Assembly (NCBI GenBank): GCA_036986275.1
Contig: BTRG01000003.1
Span: 8,550-72,549 of the forward strand
Source of the DNA: BTRG01 sp036986275
GTDB lineage: Bacteria; Pseudomonadota; Gammaproteobacteria; Acidiferrobacterales; SZUA-150
DNA length: 64,000 nucleotides
Direction: 5' to 3'
A program made the translations under genes and the position numbers. Below the pieces are notes generated by a model. That model saw only the letters and a program-made list of their open reading frames with translations. It ran no database searches and had not been told where the DNA came from. The stretch's first letter is position 1. Each line of letters begins with the position of its first letter. Below, in pieces: positions 46,404-56,800 of this stretch.

Positions 46404-48176
46404 CTATTCCTCGGTCTGCGGCGGCCGACGGAGCTTGATATTCAGTTCCCGCAGTTGCATGTCGTTCACCGTACCAGGCGCACTGGTCAACAGGCAGGAT
46501 GCCTTTTGCGTCTTGGGGAATGCAATCACGTCGCGTATGGACTCCATGCCCGCCATCATGGCCACCACACGATCCAGACCAAAAGCGATACCACCATGGG
46601 GCGGTGCACCATACTTCAAGGCATCCAGTAAAAAGCCGAATTTCTCTCTGGCCTCGTCTTCTTCTATGCCCAAGGCAGCAAAGATCTTTTCCTGTATATG
46701 GGGCTGATGAATACGAATAGAACCACCGCCTATCTCGGATCCGTTAAGCACCATGTCGTAGGCACGAGACAGCGCCATAGCTGGATCGATATCTACACTG
46801 TCATCCATGGGCGCAGTAAAGGGATGATGCAGGGCCTTGTAGCGACGTTGCTCATCGTCATATTCAAACATCGGGAATTCCACCACCCAGACCGGACGCC
46901 AGCCGTCTTCTACCAGGCCCATGTCCTCACCCAGCTTCAGGCGCAGCGCGCCTAAGGCATCGTTCACTATCTGGGCATGGTCGGCACCAAAAAATACGAG
47001 GTCTCCATCTTCGGCCCGGGTGCGCTCCACAATGGCCTGCACCACGTCATCAGGCAGGAACTTCAGAATAGGTGACTGTAAACCCTCCCTGCCCCTGGCC
47101 ACGTCGTTGACCTTGATATAGGCCAGCCCCTTGGCGCCATACTCACCGACATACTTCGTATAGTCATCAATCTGTTTGCGTGTCAGTTCACTGCCCCTGG
47201 GTACCCGCAGGGCTGCCACGCGCCCGCTTTCACTCTTGGCCGGCCCCGAGAATACTTTGAACTCCACTTCCGTCATCAAGTCCCCCACTTCCACCAATTC
47301 AAGGGGGATGCGCAAATCCGGCCGATCTACGCCATAGCGCTCCATGGACTCGGCATAGGTCATGCGCGGCATGGGTTCGGCAAGCTCTACATCCAACACG
47401 GTCTTGAACACATGGCGTATCATGGTCTCCATCAGACCCATGACATCCTCTTCCGTCACATAACTCATTTCGATATCAAGCTGGGTGAACTCCGGCTGCC
47501 GGTCGGCACGCAGGTCTTCATCCCGGAAACAGCGTGCAATCTGGAAATAGCGTTCAAAACCGGACACCATTAATAACTGCTTAAAGAGCTGTGGGGATTG
47601 CGGTAAAGCAAAAAACTGGCCACCATGGGTACGGCTGGGTACCAGATAATCACGCGCACCTTCCGGTGTGGAGCGCGTCAGGATGGGGGTTTCAATCTCA
47701 ACAAATCGTTCGTCTTCCAGAAAACGGCGCAAGGCCCGGGCCACACGGTGACGCAATAACATATTCTGTCGCATGAAATCACGCCGCAAATCCAGGTAAC
47801 GATATTTCAGGCGCACGGCCTCGCTGACATCTGACTCATCAATCTGGAAGGGCAAGGGTTCGGATCGATTGAGCACCTCTATCTCATCCACCATCACCTC
47901 GACCATACCGGTAGGCAGGCCCGGATTCTCGGTCCCTTTGGGACGCTGGCGCACACGGCCACTGACACGCAGGACAAATTCGTTGCGTGCGTCTTCAGCC
48001 AGCCTAAAGGTATCGGCCTTGTCGGGATCGAAAACGATTTGCACTATCCCTTCCCGATCGCGCAAGTCGATAAAAATCACACCGCCGTGATCACGGCGAC
48101 TGTTTACCCAACCGCAAAGTGTCACCGTCTGATCGATATGTGATGCGTCTACGTGACCACAATAATGCGAGCGCAT
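46404..48176 (-). CDS. aspS: Aspartyl-tRNA synthetase
   Basis: Class II aminoacyl-tRNA synthetase that charges tRNA-Asp. It has 590 residues, the bacterial length, with an N-terminal anticodon-binding OB domain (LCGWVNSRRDHGG), class II motif 2 FQIARCFRDEDLRADRQPEF and motif 3 GIAFGLDRVVAMM. It reads toward the nudB relic 26 bp downstream. The DUF502 gene is 57 bp upstream on the same strand. Confidence 0.97.
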   Translation of the reverse strand: MRSHYCGHVDASHIDQTVTLCGWVNSRRDHGGVIFIDLRDREGIVQIVFDPDKADTFRLAEDARNEFVLRVSGRVRQRPKGTENPGLPTGMVEVMVDEIEVLNRSEPLPFQIDESDVSEAVRLKYRYLDLRRDFMRQNMLLRHRVARALRRFLEDERFVEIETPILTRSTPEGARDYLVPSRTHGGQFFALPQSPQLFKQLLMVSGFERYFQIARCFRDEDLRADRQPEFTQLDIEMSYVTEEDVMGLMETMIRHVFKTVLDVELAEPMPRMTYAESMERYGVDRPDLRIPLELVEVGDLMTEVEFKVFSGPAKSESGRVAALRVPRGSELTRKQIDDYTKYVGEYGAKGLAYIKVNDVARGREGLQSPILKFLPDDVVQAIVERTRAEDGDLVFFGADHAQIVNDALGALRLKLGEDMGLVEDGWRPVWVVEFPMFEYDDEQRRYKALHHPFTAPMDDSVDIDPAMALSRAYDMVLNGSEIGGGSIRIHQPHIQEKIFAALGIEEDEAREKFGFLLDALKYGAPPHGGIAFGLDRVVAMMAGMESIRDVIAFPKTQKASCLLTSAPGTVNDMQLRELNIKLRRPPQTEE

Positions 48177-48233
48177 ATAAAATTCCTGTTGCTTGTATGA
48201 GTGCTTGTTTTGGGTTGTTGTATTGAGAGTGAA

Positions 48234-48866
48234 TCAGGGGGTCTCAGGAAATTTGCCACTATATCCCTTGGATGCTACTGCTTCCGGCGTCACCACGCCG
48301 GTAGAGATTATCATTTTTAAACCGTCGTCCACTGAAATATCCAGCTCAATAATATCCTTACGTGGCACCATAAGGAAGAAACCCGAGGTGGGATTGGGTG
48401 TAGTGGGTACATAAACATGGATCAAGTCTTCTCCGGTGTGCTCCTTTGCCGGCGCCCAGCCCTCGCCCGTCAGAAAGGCCAGGGTCCATGTACCCTTGCG
48501 TGGGTATTCCAGCATCACCACTTTACGAAAGGATTTGCCATCCCCGGATAACATGGTACTCATGACCTGCTTCACACCAGAATAGATAGAGCGCACCAAA
48601 GGAATGCGGGCCAGGATAAGTTCCCACAGCGAGATAAGTTTGCGTCCAAAGAAATTGGCCACCACCATGCCCGTCAGGAAAACCACGGCCAGCATCAGCA
48701 CCACCCCCAAACCTGGCAACGTAAAACCCATCAGGGTCTCGGGTCTATAGGCCGCAGGTAAAAGCAACAAGGTCCGGTCCATGACATCTACCACTGCCTT
48801 GATGACCAGAAAGGTCATGCCCAAAGGCACCCATACCAACAAACCGGCTACGAAATAGCGACGCAT
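48234..48866 (-). CDS. DUF502 family membrane protein
   Basis: This 210-residue DUF502 protein has two N-terminal transmembrane helices (residues about 5-27 and 50-72) and a cytoplasmic domain with MLEYPRKGTWTLAFLTGEG and the family segment VYVPTTPNPTSGFF. It commonly precedes aspS in gammaproteobacteria. Function is not established. The FmdB-type zinc-ribbon gene is 78 bp upstream. Confidence 0.9.
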   Translation of the reverse strand: MRRYFVAGLLVWVPLGMTFLVIKAVVDVMDRTLLLLPAAYRPETLMGFTLPGLGVVLMLAVVFLTGMVVANFFGRKLISLWELILARIPLVRSIYSGVKQVMSTMLSGDGKSFRKVVMLEYPRKGTWTLAFLTGEGWAPAKEHTGEDLIHVYVPTTPNPTSGFFLMVPRKDIIELDISVDDGLKMIISTGVVTPEAVASKGYSGKFPETP

Positions 48867-48944
48867 GGATTTACTGAAGTGAATACGAAGAGGAAGGAGT
48901 GTTTCGGTGTGCCGTGCCGGCCGGATAGGGCCTGCACATGAATA

Positions 48945-49220
48945 TCAATGGCTGTGGCCACAGGCGCCGCCACCGCAGCAACTCCCGCCACCTGAAGGTT
49001 TGCTTTCCTTGGGCTTCTCGGGTTTGGGCTTGTTGCCATTATTTTTGAAATCGGTCTCGTACCAACCCGTACCCTTAAGCTGGAAACCGGCAGCCGACAT
49101 CAGTTTCTTCAAGTCAGGCTTGCCGCACTCGGGACACTCCTTCAGTACATCATCACGCATTTTCTGCATGGCCTCGAACTCATGCTCACAAGCCATACAA
49201 CGGTATTCATAAATCGGCAT
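48945..49220 (-). CDS. FmdB-family zinc-ribbon protein
   Basis: This small regulatory-type zinc ribbon of 91 residues begins MPIYEYRCMACEHEFEAMQK with CxxC and a second CPECGK. The tail is unusual: a Gly/Cys/His-rich end (GGGSCCGGGACGHSH) that could bind metal. The frame is open to 49424, but ATG 49220 has GGAGGACGT upstream and the family start. It sits upstream of the DUF502 gene and aspS, a usual arrangement. Confidence 0.9.
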   Translation of the reverse strand: MPIYEYRCMACEHEFEAMQKMRDDVLKECPECGKPDLKKLMSAAGFQLKGTGWYETDFKNNGNKPKPEKPKESKPSGGGSCCGGGACGHSH

Positions 49221-49344
49221 AACGTCCTCCAACTTCTTGTCTGCCCCCGTCATGGGGTCAGAATGTGCCGTTTGCAAGTGCATTATAGCGGTTACCCGGA
49301 GAGGGCAGAACCCATCAACCGTGGAATTCCCGGTGAAAGAACCA

Positions 49345-50577
49345 TTAAATTGCCTTGCGTGGCCCATAAAACCGCCGTGACTCAAAGACGGCGGCGGAAA
49401 ATCCGCGCCCGCGCCAACGCACATGTCGCTTCAAAACAAAATCAAACAACAGCACATTATAGCGGCGTATACGAGACAACACGGGAGCAACGGCTGCATC
49501 CAGATATCCCGCCGCCACCAGGCGGCGCGGCGAAAACAAGGGCATCACACCAGGCAAGGGGTAGTCCGAACCATTTACCAGGCGGGCATGCCACTGCGGG
49601 CGACTCAACAAAACCTTCAATGCGGGTTCCACTCTGTCCACCTGAGTCAGCGTGGAAATTTCACCGAACAGTTGCCCCTCGTAACGCGCCTCTTCCATCA
49701 GACGCACAAACAATTCAAAGCTGGAACGCTCGGGACCATTGGCGCCCACATCCATATCCACACTCGACCCAAGGGAAGCGCTATGCGCCGCGGCCACTCG
49801 CACCCCGTGATCCAAGGCGCGACGAAGACGTAAGGGATTGCCAAGGTCTTGTTGATCACTGCCGGTAACGGCGCGCTCGGTCCCCACATGCACCAACAGC
49901 GGCAGATCATGCTGCGCCAACGCCTCATAAAAGGGATCGCATAAGGGCGAAGCCGGATCCATGCCCATGGCCGCCGGCACCCATTTAATGCCGCGGGCCC
50001 CGCGTCTGACTACATTATGTAACTCGTCTACCGCATCATGGCGGTAGGGATGAATGGAGGCCATCCATTCAAGACGTGGATGAGCCTGGGCGACACGCGC
50101 GGCATAATCGTTTGGGACATAGAAGGCGCTGTGTTCCGGTTCTGCTTGCCCCTTGTCATTATAAAAATAATCGAATGCCAGCAAAACAAATCGTGCGGCC
50201 TTGGGAAAATCGGCCAGGCGTTGATTTAGTTGCCGCAAGTATGATGCGTCCAGATTTTGCTCATCGTCAATACATGCCGCATTTAAATAAAACAGTCGCT
50301 GAACAGACTGTATGGGGTGCTGAAGACTTTGCATCTGAGGATTGATCCAGGTACCGGTATTGCCATGCCCGGCACCCAGCAAATGCACATGGCCATCCCA
50401 GACCTTGGCCGCATCCACCCCCTGCCAGGCCTGCTGCACTACATCATGTTGCGCCAACTCTTTGGGAAGCGGCCCCTCAAGGCAGGGATTACGCATTCCC
50501 TCGCGGGGCCAAAATTGCGCTGTGGTAACACCTGCCGCGGCGGCGGCAATCGTCAGCATAACCGTGCGACGCTTCAT
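49345..50577 (-). CDS. Exported amidohydrolase-family protein
   Basis: This protein of about 410 residues has a signal-peptide-like start (MKRRTVMLTIAAAAAGVTTA) and a metal-dependent hydrolase TIM barrel (amidohydrolase-related type) with DGHVHLLG as HxH ligands, LLVHVG, AAHSASLG and NGSDYPLPG with an Asp. The exact substrate is unknown. The ATG at 50577 overlaps the stop of the acyltransferase fusion (ATGA), so the two are translationally coupled and probably work together. Confidence 0.82.
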   Translation of the reverse strand: MKRRTVMLTIAAAAAGVTTAQFWPREGMRNPCLEGPLPKELAQHDVVQQAWQGVDAAKVWDGHVHLLGAGHGNTGTWINPQMQSLQHPIQSVQRLFYLNAACIDDEQNLDASYLRQLNQRLADFPKAARFVLLAFDYFYNDKGQAEPEHSAFYVPNDYAARVAQAHPRLEWMASIHPYRHDAVDELHNVVRRGARGIKWVPAAMGMDPASPLCDPFYEALAQHDLPLLVHVGTERAVTGSDQQDLGNPLRLRRALDHGVRVAAAHSASLGSSVDMDVGANGPERSSFELFVRLMEEARYEGQLFGEISTLTQVDRVEPALKVLLSRPQWHARLVNGSDYPLPGVMPLFSPRRLVAAGYLDAAVAPVLSRIRRYNVLLFDFVLKRHVRWRGRGFSAAVFESRRFYGPRKAI

Positions 50578-52355
50578 GACGCGCCACCCAAACGCCAAAG
50601 AAACCCGCTGTCATCCATAGCCAGGTCATCACCCAATTCAATCTTTTCGGGCCGGCCCTGCTTGTTACGACTGGCCGTCACGGCACACAAGCCTCGGCCC
50701 TCGGCTCCGCCGGCTTGCACGGAAACACCCACCATGGGCCGGCCCAGACTCCCTGTACGTACATCACGGGGAATATTAAAACTGATGAATACTCCATGGT
50801 TCTCTGCACCCAAACCTTCATATATTCGTATACCGTGCCTATGTAAATATTGTTCACGCACGGACTTGGATAAGGGACCGGGACATAACAAGTAACGACA
50901 TCGGTAGAAATCCAGAGGGTGGGCAACCGTCATGAGACTACAGAGATGTTCGTCCGGGGCAATTATGACACTGACACCGAGGTCGTATATCATCTCAGTA
51001 ATAATCCGATGACGATTGAAACTCGGATATATAAATAGCTTGATGCCTGACAATACCGGTAGCAGGGCGCCAAGAATCATTCCATAAGGATGGGCAAGCG
51101 GCCAGGCACAATACAACACATCACCGCGAGAGAAGTCGAAATGGGTCACAAATTGCTGGCGGCCCGCCAGTAGCTGTTGATGAGACAGGGACAGATATTC
51201 CGTGGTAGCTGTTTCCTGCGACCGAAAAACAAGCACTACGGCGACGTCTGCGGGTCCACTGGCCAGATTAAATCGCCTGAATAATACCGGCGCCCAAAAT
51301 GCCAGCCAACGCTTACGCAACACTCCCCGCACTCCCCTGTCAGGCAAGGCGCCTGGCAGGGCAATCCAGATGGCATCCGTGGACTCGAACAAATGGCCGG
51401 CACCTACCTGCTCCATAAGCACTTTTGATGAATAAATTCGTTTGATATTGTGCTGGCGACATATACGCTCCATTTCATTCCGACCAAGCCGCCAATCCAG
51501 AATCACGGGTATACGACCTGCTATCTGTATGGCAAAAAAGGTCGCTATCGTCAAAATGCTGTTAGGCAAACACAAACCGACCGCCTCTTTTTGTCGCGTT
51601 TCACGCCGCATCTGTTTTGCCAGAACCCACACCTGGTGAAACAGCTCATCATAACTGAGCCGGGTGCGGTCGATATCATCCATTACAACATGCCTGCCAC
51701 CGTGTATATTACGTGCCTCCAAAAGTGCTTCGTACATCAGCCGGTGGAAATTCGAGGTTTCGTAAACCATGTCACACATCCATTGGGTCATGGTATGTGC
51801 CGCCTTGTAGCGTCTTATCCTTCCCCGCAACTCAGGGCCCAGCAACAGCTTTCGATGTGGCAAAATAGTCAGGCGTATACGCGGGAACCAACGCACCCTG
51901 CCCACCAGATGTGAACGCGCAAACGGTGTGTACTGGGCGCCATCAATCTTGATGGGCAGGATATTGGCAGCGGATCGATCCGCGGCAAGGCCAGTACCGG
52001 CATAAACCTTCATCAGGGAGCCTGTGAGGGTAATACGGCCTTCTGGAAAAATGACAACGCGGTTTCCCGAGTGAATATGGCGTATGACAGAGCGTATTGC
52101 TTGCGGGTGTAAGTGGTCTACCACAAATACATGCGCAAAGTAGAGAAAGGGACGCGCCCACCACTTGCGTGCTATATGCGTATTGACAACGAAGGAGAGC
52201 GTGTCGGGCAACAAAAAAGTCAGCAGAATGCCATCAAGGAAAGAGGTATGGTTGGCGACAATCAATACCCGGTTACCTGCCGCCTGATAATGGCTCATAC
52301 CGTCAACTTGAACACGATAAATCAATCTCAGAAATTTACGAACCAGTACTCTCAT
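50574..52355 (-). CDS. Acyltransferase fused to a degenerate AMP-binding domain
   Basis: The N-terminal 200 residues are a PlsC-type acyltransferase: NHTSFLD at 35-41 and FPEGRITLTG at about 101-110. From about 225 the protein resembles the adenylation domain of Aas/acyl-ACP synthetases, with SHQQLLAGRQ and an EGLGAEN motif. The phosphate loop, normally TSGSEGxPKG, is replaced by FRSQETATTEYL (about 375). The protein ends near GDLAMDDSGFLWRLGG, without the C-terminal subdomain, at 593 residues against 719 for E. coli Aas. Activity of the second domain is doubtful. It is coupled to the amidohydrolase gene. Confidence 0.8.
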   Translation of the reverse strand: MRVLVRKFLRLIYRVQVDGMSHYQAAGNRVLIVANHTSFLDGILLTFLLPDTLSFVVNTHIARKWWARPFLYFAHVFVVDHLHPQAIRSVIRHIHSGNRVVIFPEGRITLTGSLMKVYAGTGLAADRSAANILPIKIDGAQYTPFARSHLVGRVRWFPRIRLTILPHRKLLLGPELRGRIRRYKAAHTMTQWMCDMVYETSNFHRLMYEALLEARNIHGGRHVVMDDIDRTRLSYDELFHQVWVLAKQMRRETRQKEAVGLCLPNSILTIATFFAIQIAGRIPVILDWRLGRNEMERICRQHNIKRIYSSKVLMEQVGAGHLFESTDAIWIALPGALPDRGVRGVLRKRWLAFWAPVLFRRFNLASGPADVAVVLVFRSQETATTEYLSLSHQQLLAGRQQFVTHFDFSRGDVLYCAWPLAHPYGMILGALLPVLSGIKLFIYPSFNRHRIITEMIYDLGVSVIIAPDEHLCSLMTVAHPLDFYRCRYLLCPGPLSKSVREQYLHRHGIRIYEGLGAENHGVFISFNIPRDVRTGSLGRPMVGVSVQAGGAEGRGLCAVTASRNKQGRPEKIELGDDLAMDDSGFLWRLGGAS

Positions 52356-52663
52356 TCAGTTTTCTGCCTTCGCTATACCGTCGCCAACCCTAATCGCAAT
52401 CGTAATCAAGTGCAGCATATATGGAATCGCCAAGTTATCAATATTTCCGAACATTGGTGTGCCTGGTTTTGCCTGCAGGCGTATACAGCACGTCTTCGGC
52501 ACTACTCACCGGTTCAATTCTCCATACAACGAATTCACTCATTGTGCAAGTATTATAAAGCGCATTTGGGCCTACCATTATAGGCTGAAGTTGTGCTACC
52601 GTAGGCGCCGGCTAAAGAACCGATCCACATAAATTAATCAGATTCGTTCCACAGGAGTGAAGA
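52356..52663. other. Intergenic region between the acyltransferase fusion and the HU gene
   Basis: 308-bp divergent spacer. It must contain the promoters of both flanking genes. An AT-rich part near 52545-52560 resembles a promoter core but I cannot assign it. I see no further gene or repeat. Confidence 0.4.
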
Positions 52664-52978
52664 ATGGCTGCCAAAAATTCCAAACCCACCACCAAGTCCG
52701 AAGTAATGACCTACATCTCCGAGGAGACTGAGTTGACCAAGAAAGATGTCGGCAATGTCTTCGCTGCGTTGACTGATATTATTGCACGAGACCTCAAAAA
52801 GGGACCCGGTGTCTTTACCGTACCGGGCTTAATGAAAGTAAAAGTTGTTAAAAAACCAGCAGTTCCGGCTCGCAAGGGTGTAAATCCTTTCACCGGAGAA
52901 GAAATGATGTTCAAGGCCAAACCTGCCCGCAACGTGGTTAAAGTCACCCCGCTAAAGGGTCTGAAAGACATGGTGTAA
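52664..52978 (+). CDS. HU-family DNA-binding protein
   Basis: This HU/IHF-family nucleoid protein has 104 residues. The C-terminal half carries the DNA-binding arm (KKPAVPARKGVNPFTGEEMM, then FKAKPARNVVKV). The N-terminal extension MAAKNSKPTTKSEVM and the spacing place it nearer the variant HU proteins of gamma- and betaproteobacteria than HupA/HupB. ACAGGAG precedes the ATG and a strong terminator follows, so it is monocistronic. Confidence 0.93.
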   Translation: MAAKNSKPTTKSEVMTYISEETELTKKDVGNVFAALTDIIARDLKKGPGVFTVPGLMKVKVVKKPAVPARKGVNPFTGEEMMFKAKPARNVVKVTPLKGLKDMV

Positions 52979-53017
52979 CCACCTGCCTGATCGACTGAAG
53001 CAGTACACTATGAAAAA

Positions 53018-53041
53018 GCGCACCTTGGGTGCGCTTTTTTA
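53018..53041 (+). terminator. Rho-independent terminator after the HU gene
   Basis: GCGCACC and GGTGCGC form a 7-bp stem with loop TTG, followed by six T. Confidence 0.92.
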
Positions 53042-53059
53042 TTTTCAGGGCCGGTTTGA

Positions 53060-53704
53060 TTATTGGGGCGTCAGATATTTTCCCGCACTCTTGACCGTCA
53101 GGCCCTTGAAACAGGTCTTGTAGAGCGGGCCAAACATCATCGATTTAGGGTCATCCTCAAGATCCAGGATTTCCATCTCGCCCAGTTCGATATCCACTTT
53201 CTTGCCTTGATATTGGCCACGACAGGCCTCTCCGATACGGTTATCTGAAGCATCAAACTGCCGGTAAGCGCTCAATCCCTTGTTGTGGGCGTATAGATTG
53301 ATGAGCGTCTGCTGCGGCGCATTCCGTAAGTGTGTTAAATACAACGCCGAGAAGTCACGCAAGACCTTGCCCGTGTTGTCGCGAACAGTGACTTCTATAG
53401 CGTGCATGTTGTCGGGGCGTTTCTTCTCCCACTGGATTGTGCTAATCAACTTGCCTGTCTTTTTATCAAAAAACTTCTCTTCACGATAGTATTCGGGCTC
53501 GCCATGGTAGCCGCCTACAGATTCTTCGATGCGCACATCGCGTCCCTTGATAAGGCGCTGATGCAGGGCATAGGTCGCATCGGCAAACCAATTCCAGCGT
53601 TCAACATGACCAGCATTGGGATTGATCGCTGCCACCTCGGCGGCCTGCGCCACCCCCAGACCGGCCCATATGGAAATAAACATCACTATCCATTTCCTTT
53701 GCAT
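53060..53704 (-). CDS. Uncharacterised exported protein
   Basis: This 214-residue protein has a signal peptide (MFISIWAGLGVAQAAEV) and a basic mature domain. It includes GRDVRIEESVGGYHGEPEYY and a repeat-like strand pattern with KFFDKKTGKLISTIQWEKK. ATG 53704 follows GGAGAAG; the frame open to 53788 would add 28 residues without a good site. I do not recognise the family. It converges on the HU gene's terminator. Confidence 0.8.
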   Translation of the reverse strand: MQRKWIVMFISIWAGLGVAQAAEVAAINPNAGHVERWNWFADATYALHQRLIKGRDVRIEESVGGYHGEPEYYREEKFFDKKTGKLISTIQWEKKRPDNMHAIEVTVRDNTGKVLRDFSALYLTHLRNAPQQTLINLYAHNKGLSAYRQFDASDNRIGEACRGQYQGKKVDIELGEMEILDLEDDPKSMMFGPLYKTCFKGLTVKSAGKYLTPQ

Positions 53705-53841
53705 AATTCTTCTCCATTCCCATGTTTTTTCCAGCAACCTTAGCAAACGGTCTGGAATGCGAACACCCCATACAGTTCTCTTGAACATTATTATTACTAA
53801 AAGTTCTGTGTCCTATCCACCGCCGGCGCTTTCACCCGGCC

Positions 53842-56800
53842 CTATTTGCCTTCACAGCCATATCCACCCCCGCCTGGGGTCTGGATTTCCAACCTGTCCC
53901 CGACGTCCAGGTTCACTTGCACGCATGAGTCCAGGGTTTCTGTTTTATCGCCTTTGCGTATCACACGGTTCACACCCGCCAAACCTGACTCCCCTCCCCG
54001 CAGGCCATAAGGCGCCAGACGACGGCGATTGGACAATATGCTGACTTTCATGGGCTGGCGAAAATATAGTCGTCGTACCGCGCCGTCACCACCGTGGTGC
54101 ATTCCTCTACCACCACTGCCGGTGCGTCGATGAAAGGTTTCCACTATCACCGGATAACGCGATTCCAACACCTCCGGATCCGTGAGGCGTGAATTGGTCA
54201 TGTGGTTCTGCACAGTATCGGCGCCATCGTGATCAGGGCCGGCGCCCGTGCCACCACACAGAGTTTCGTAATACTGGTACGCATCATTTCCGAAGCTAAC
54301 ATTGTTCATCGTGCCCTGTGACGCCGCCATCACATTCAAGGCGCCATATAGCGTGTCGACGATGCACTGTGAAGTCTCGACATTGCCGGCCACCACGGCA
54401 GCAGGATACTCCGGGTTCAACATGCAGCCCGGCGGGATAATCAGAGTAACAGGCTTGAGACAACCATGGTTCAGCGGAATGTCCTCTTGCACCAGGGTGC
54501 GCAGAACATAAAGCACCGCCGCCTTGCAGACTGAGGCAGGCGCATTCATATTGTTGGGCCGTTGTGAAGATGTGCCTGTAAAATCTATGGTGATGCTTTC
54601 CTCGGCCCTGTCAACACGAATGACGAGCTTGATACAACTGCCATCATCCATCTCACAACAGAACTCGCCATCCTGTAATTGCCCAATCACACGTCGTATG
54701 GCTAGCTCCGCATTGTCCTGTACATAACCCATATAGGCCCGCACAATAGCCACGCCAAATTGCGCCACTGCGCGACCGAGCTCATGCACACCGGTTTCAT
54801 TGGCGGCAATCTGCGCCTTGAGGTCGGCAATATTCTGCTCGATATTGCGTACCGGCCAGGGTCCGCTCAAGAGCTGCTGTCGAATCTCGGCCTCACGAAA
54901 TTCACCCTTTGATACCAACAGGAAATAATCCAGCAGCACGCCTTCCTCTTCCACCGAGGTGCTCATCGCCGGCATGGAACCGGGAGTGATGCCACCGATA
55001 TCGGCATGGTGGCCACGGGCAGCGACATAGAACAAAATCTCCTGTCCTTCAACATCGAACACAGGTGTAATCACCGTGACATCGGGAAGATGGGTGCCGC
55101 CGTTATAGGGGGCATTGTGGGCATAGACATCCCCGGACGCTAACTGCCCGCCATGAAGCTCTATCAGACGCATCACCGTTTCACCCATGGAACCAAGATG
55201 CACAGGTACGTGCGGGGCATTGGCGACCAGATGGCCATGTTGATCAAACAGGGCGCAGGAAAAGTCCAGACGCTCCTTGATGTTCACGGACTGACTGGTC
55301 TTCTCAAGCGTAATACCCATTTGCCCGGCAATGGTCATGAACAGATTGCTGAACATCTCCAGGCGTACAGGATCCACGGCCCGCGAAAGCCATTGGGTCG
55401 TTCTGCGCGGAACAGGGCGCCGCAGTATCAGATTTCTTTGTGCATCCAGACTTGCCTGCCATCCCGCCTCAACCACCACTGTGGAGTGGTCATCCACGAC
55501 CAGGGCCGGGCCCTCTATCCTTTGTGCCGATGACAGTGTCGACCATGTGTGCACCGGTGCTTCGTGTGACTCAAGATTGTTACTCTGCCCATCGATTGAA
55601 AACAAACGGGTCGCTGCCGGCCCGCTTTCACCGCTAGTACTGGATTCCATGCTGACAACTTCCGGCTTGCACTTTTCTATCGCTTCGACAGACAGGGCCT
55701 CGACATACAAATCTTTTGCCATATCAATAAAACCGAATTCCATCCGATGCTGCGCTTCAAAACGCCGACGCAACACTGATACGCCACCATAAGCCACAAC
55801 AATGCTGTGATCTGAACCGGTATAGCGTAAATGGACCCGTGGTAGGAATTCAATGTTATCGAGCGCCACCCCCTGCCTAGTCAGGACCTGTCCTGCTTCC
55901 ATTTGTAGCTTCCCTGTCAATCCGGCAAGCGTCTCCATAGTCGACGCAGTCAAGATCTCTTCAATCGCCGCCTCGTGTATGGCACGCCGTTGCGCCAGGC
56001 CCATGCCATAGGCCGACAAGACACCGGCATAGGGATGCACCATGACACGTTCTATCCCCAGGGCATCGGCCACCAGACAGGCATGCTGACCCCCGGCGGC
56101 GCCAAAACAACAAAGGATATAGTCACTAACATCGGTGCCACGTTGTATAGTGATCTCTTTAATGGCGCGCGCCATATTGTCTACGGCAATTTGCAGAAAA
56201 CCCCAGGCAATCTCTTCCGCGTTTTGTTGCAGCCCTGTCGCCTTTTCCAGCTCATGCGCGATCTCGTTAAATTGCCGGCGCACAACTTCGTCATCCAAGG
56301 ATTCATTGCCCTCGGACCCGAAGACCCGGGGAAAGTGCTCAGGCACCAGTTTGCCTAACATGACATTGCAATCCGTCACGGTAAGCGGTCCTCGCCGTCG
56401 ATAGCAGGCAGGGCCCGGATCAGCGCCCGCGGAATCCGGGCCAACGCGAAACCGCTGACCATCAAAATGCAGTATGGAGCCGCCGCCCGCCGCCACGGTA
56501 TGGATGTGAAGCATGGGAACACGCATGTGCACACCTGCTATTTCCGTATTAAAGACGCGCTCAAACTCACCATTGAAGTGACTTACATCGGTAGAGGTGC
56601 CTCCCATATCGAACCCGATCAGGGACTGAAAGCCCGCCTGCCGGCACACGGCCACTGCCCCGACCATACCGCCGGCCGGTCCTGAAAGTATGCTGTCCTT
56701 ACCTTGAAACAGAGTCGCATCGACCAGGCCACCATTGGATTGCATAAACTCCAGCGGTACGTTGCCGACAGCATGGCTGAGTTGATCAACATAGCGTCGC

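Noticed and set aside
49182..49868. 228-codon plus-strand frame over the FmdB and amidohydrolase genes
   Set aside because: It runs antisense to two well-supported genes and their ribosome sites, with proline/arginine-rich content typical of shadow frames.
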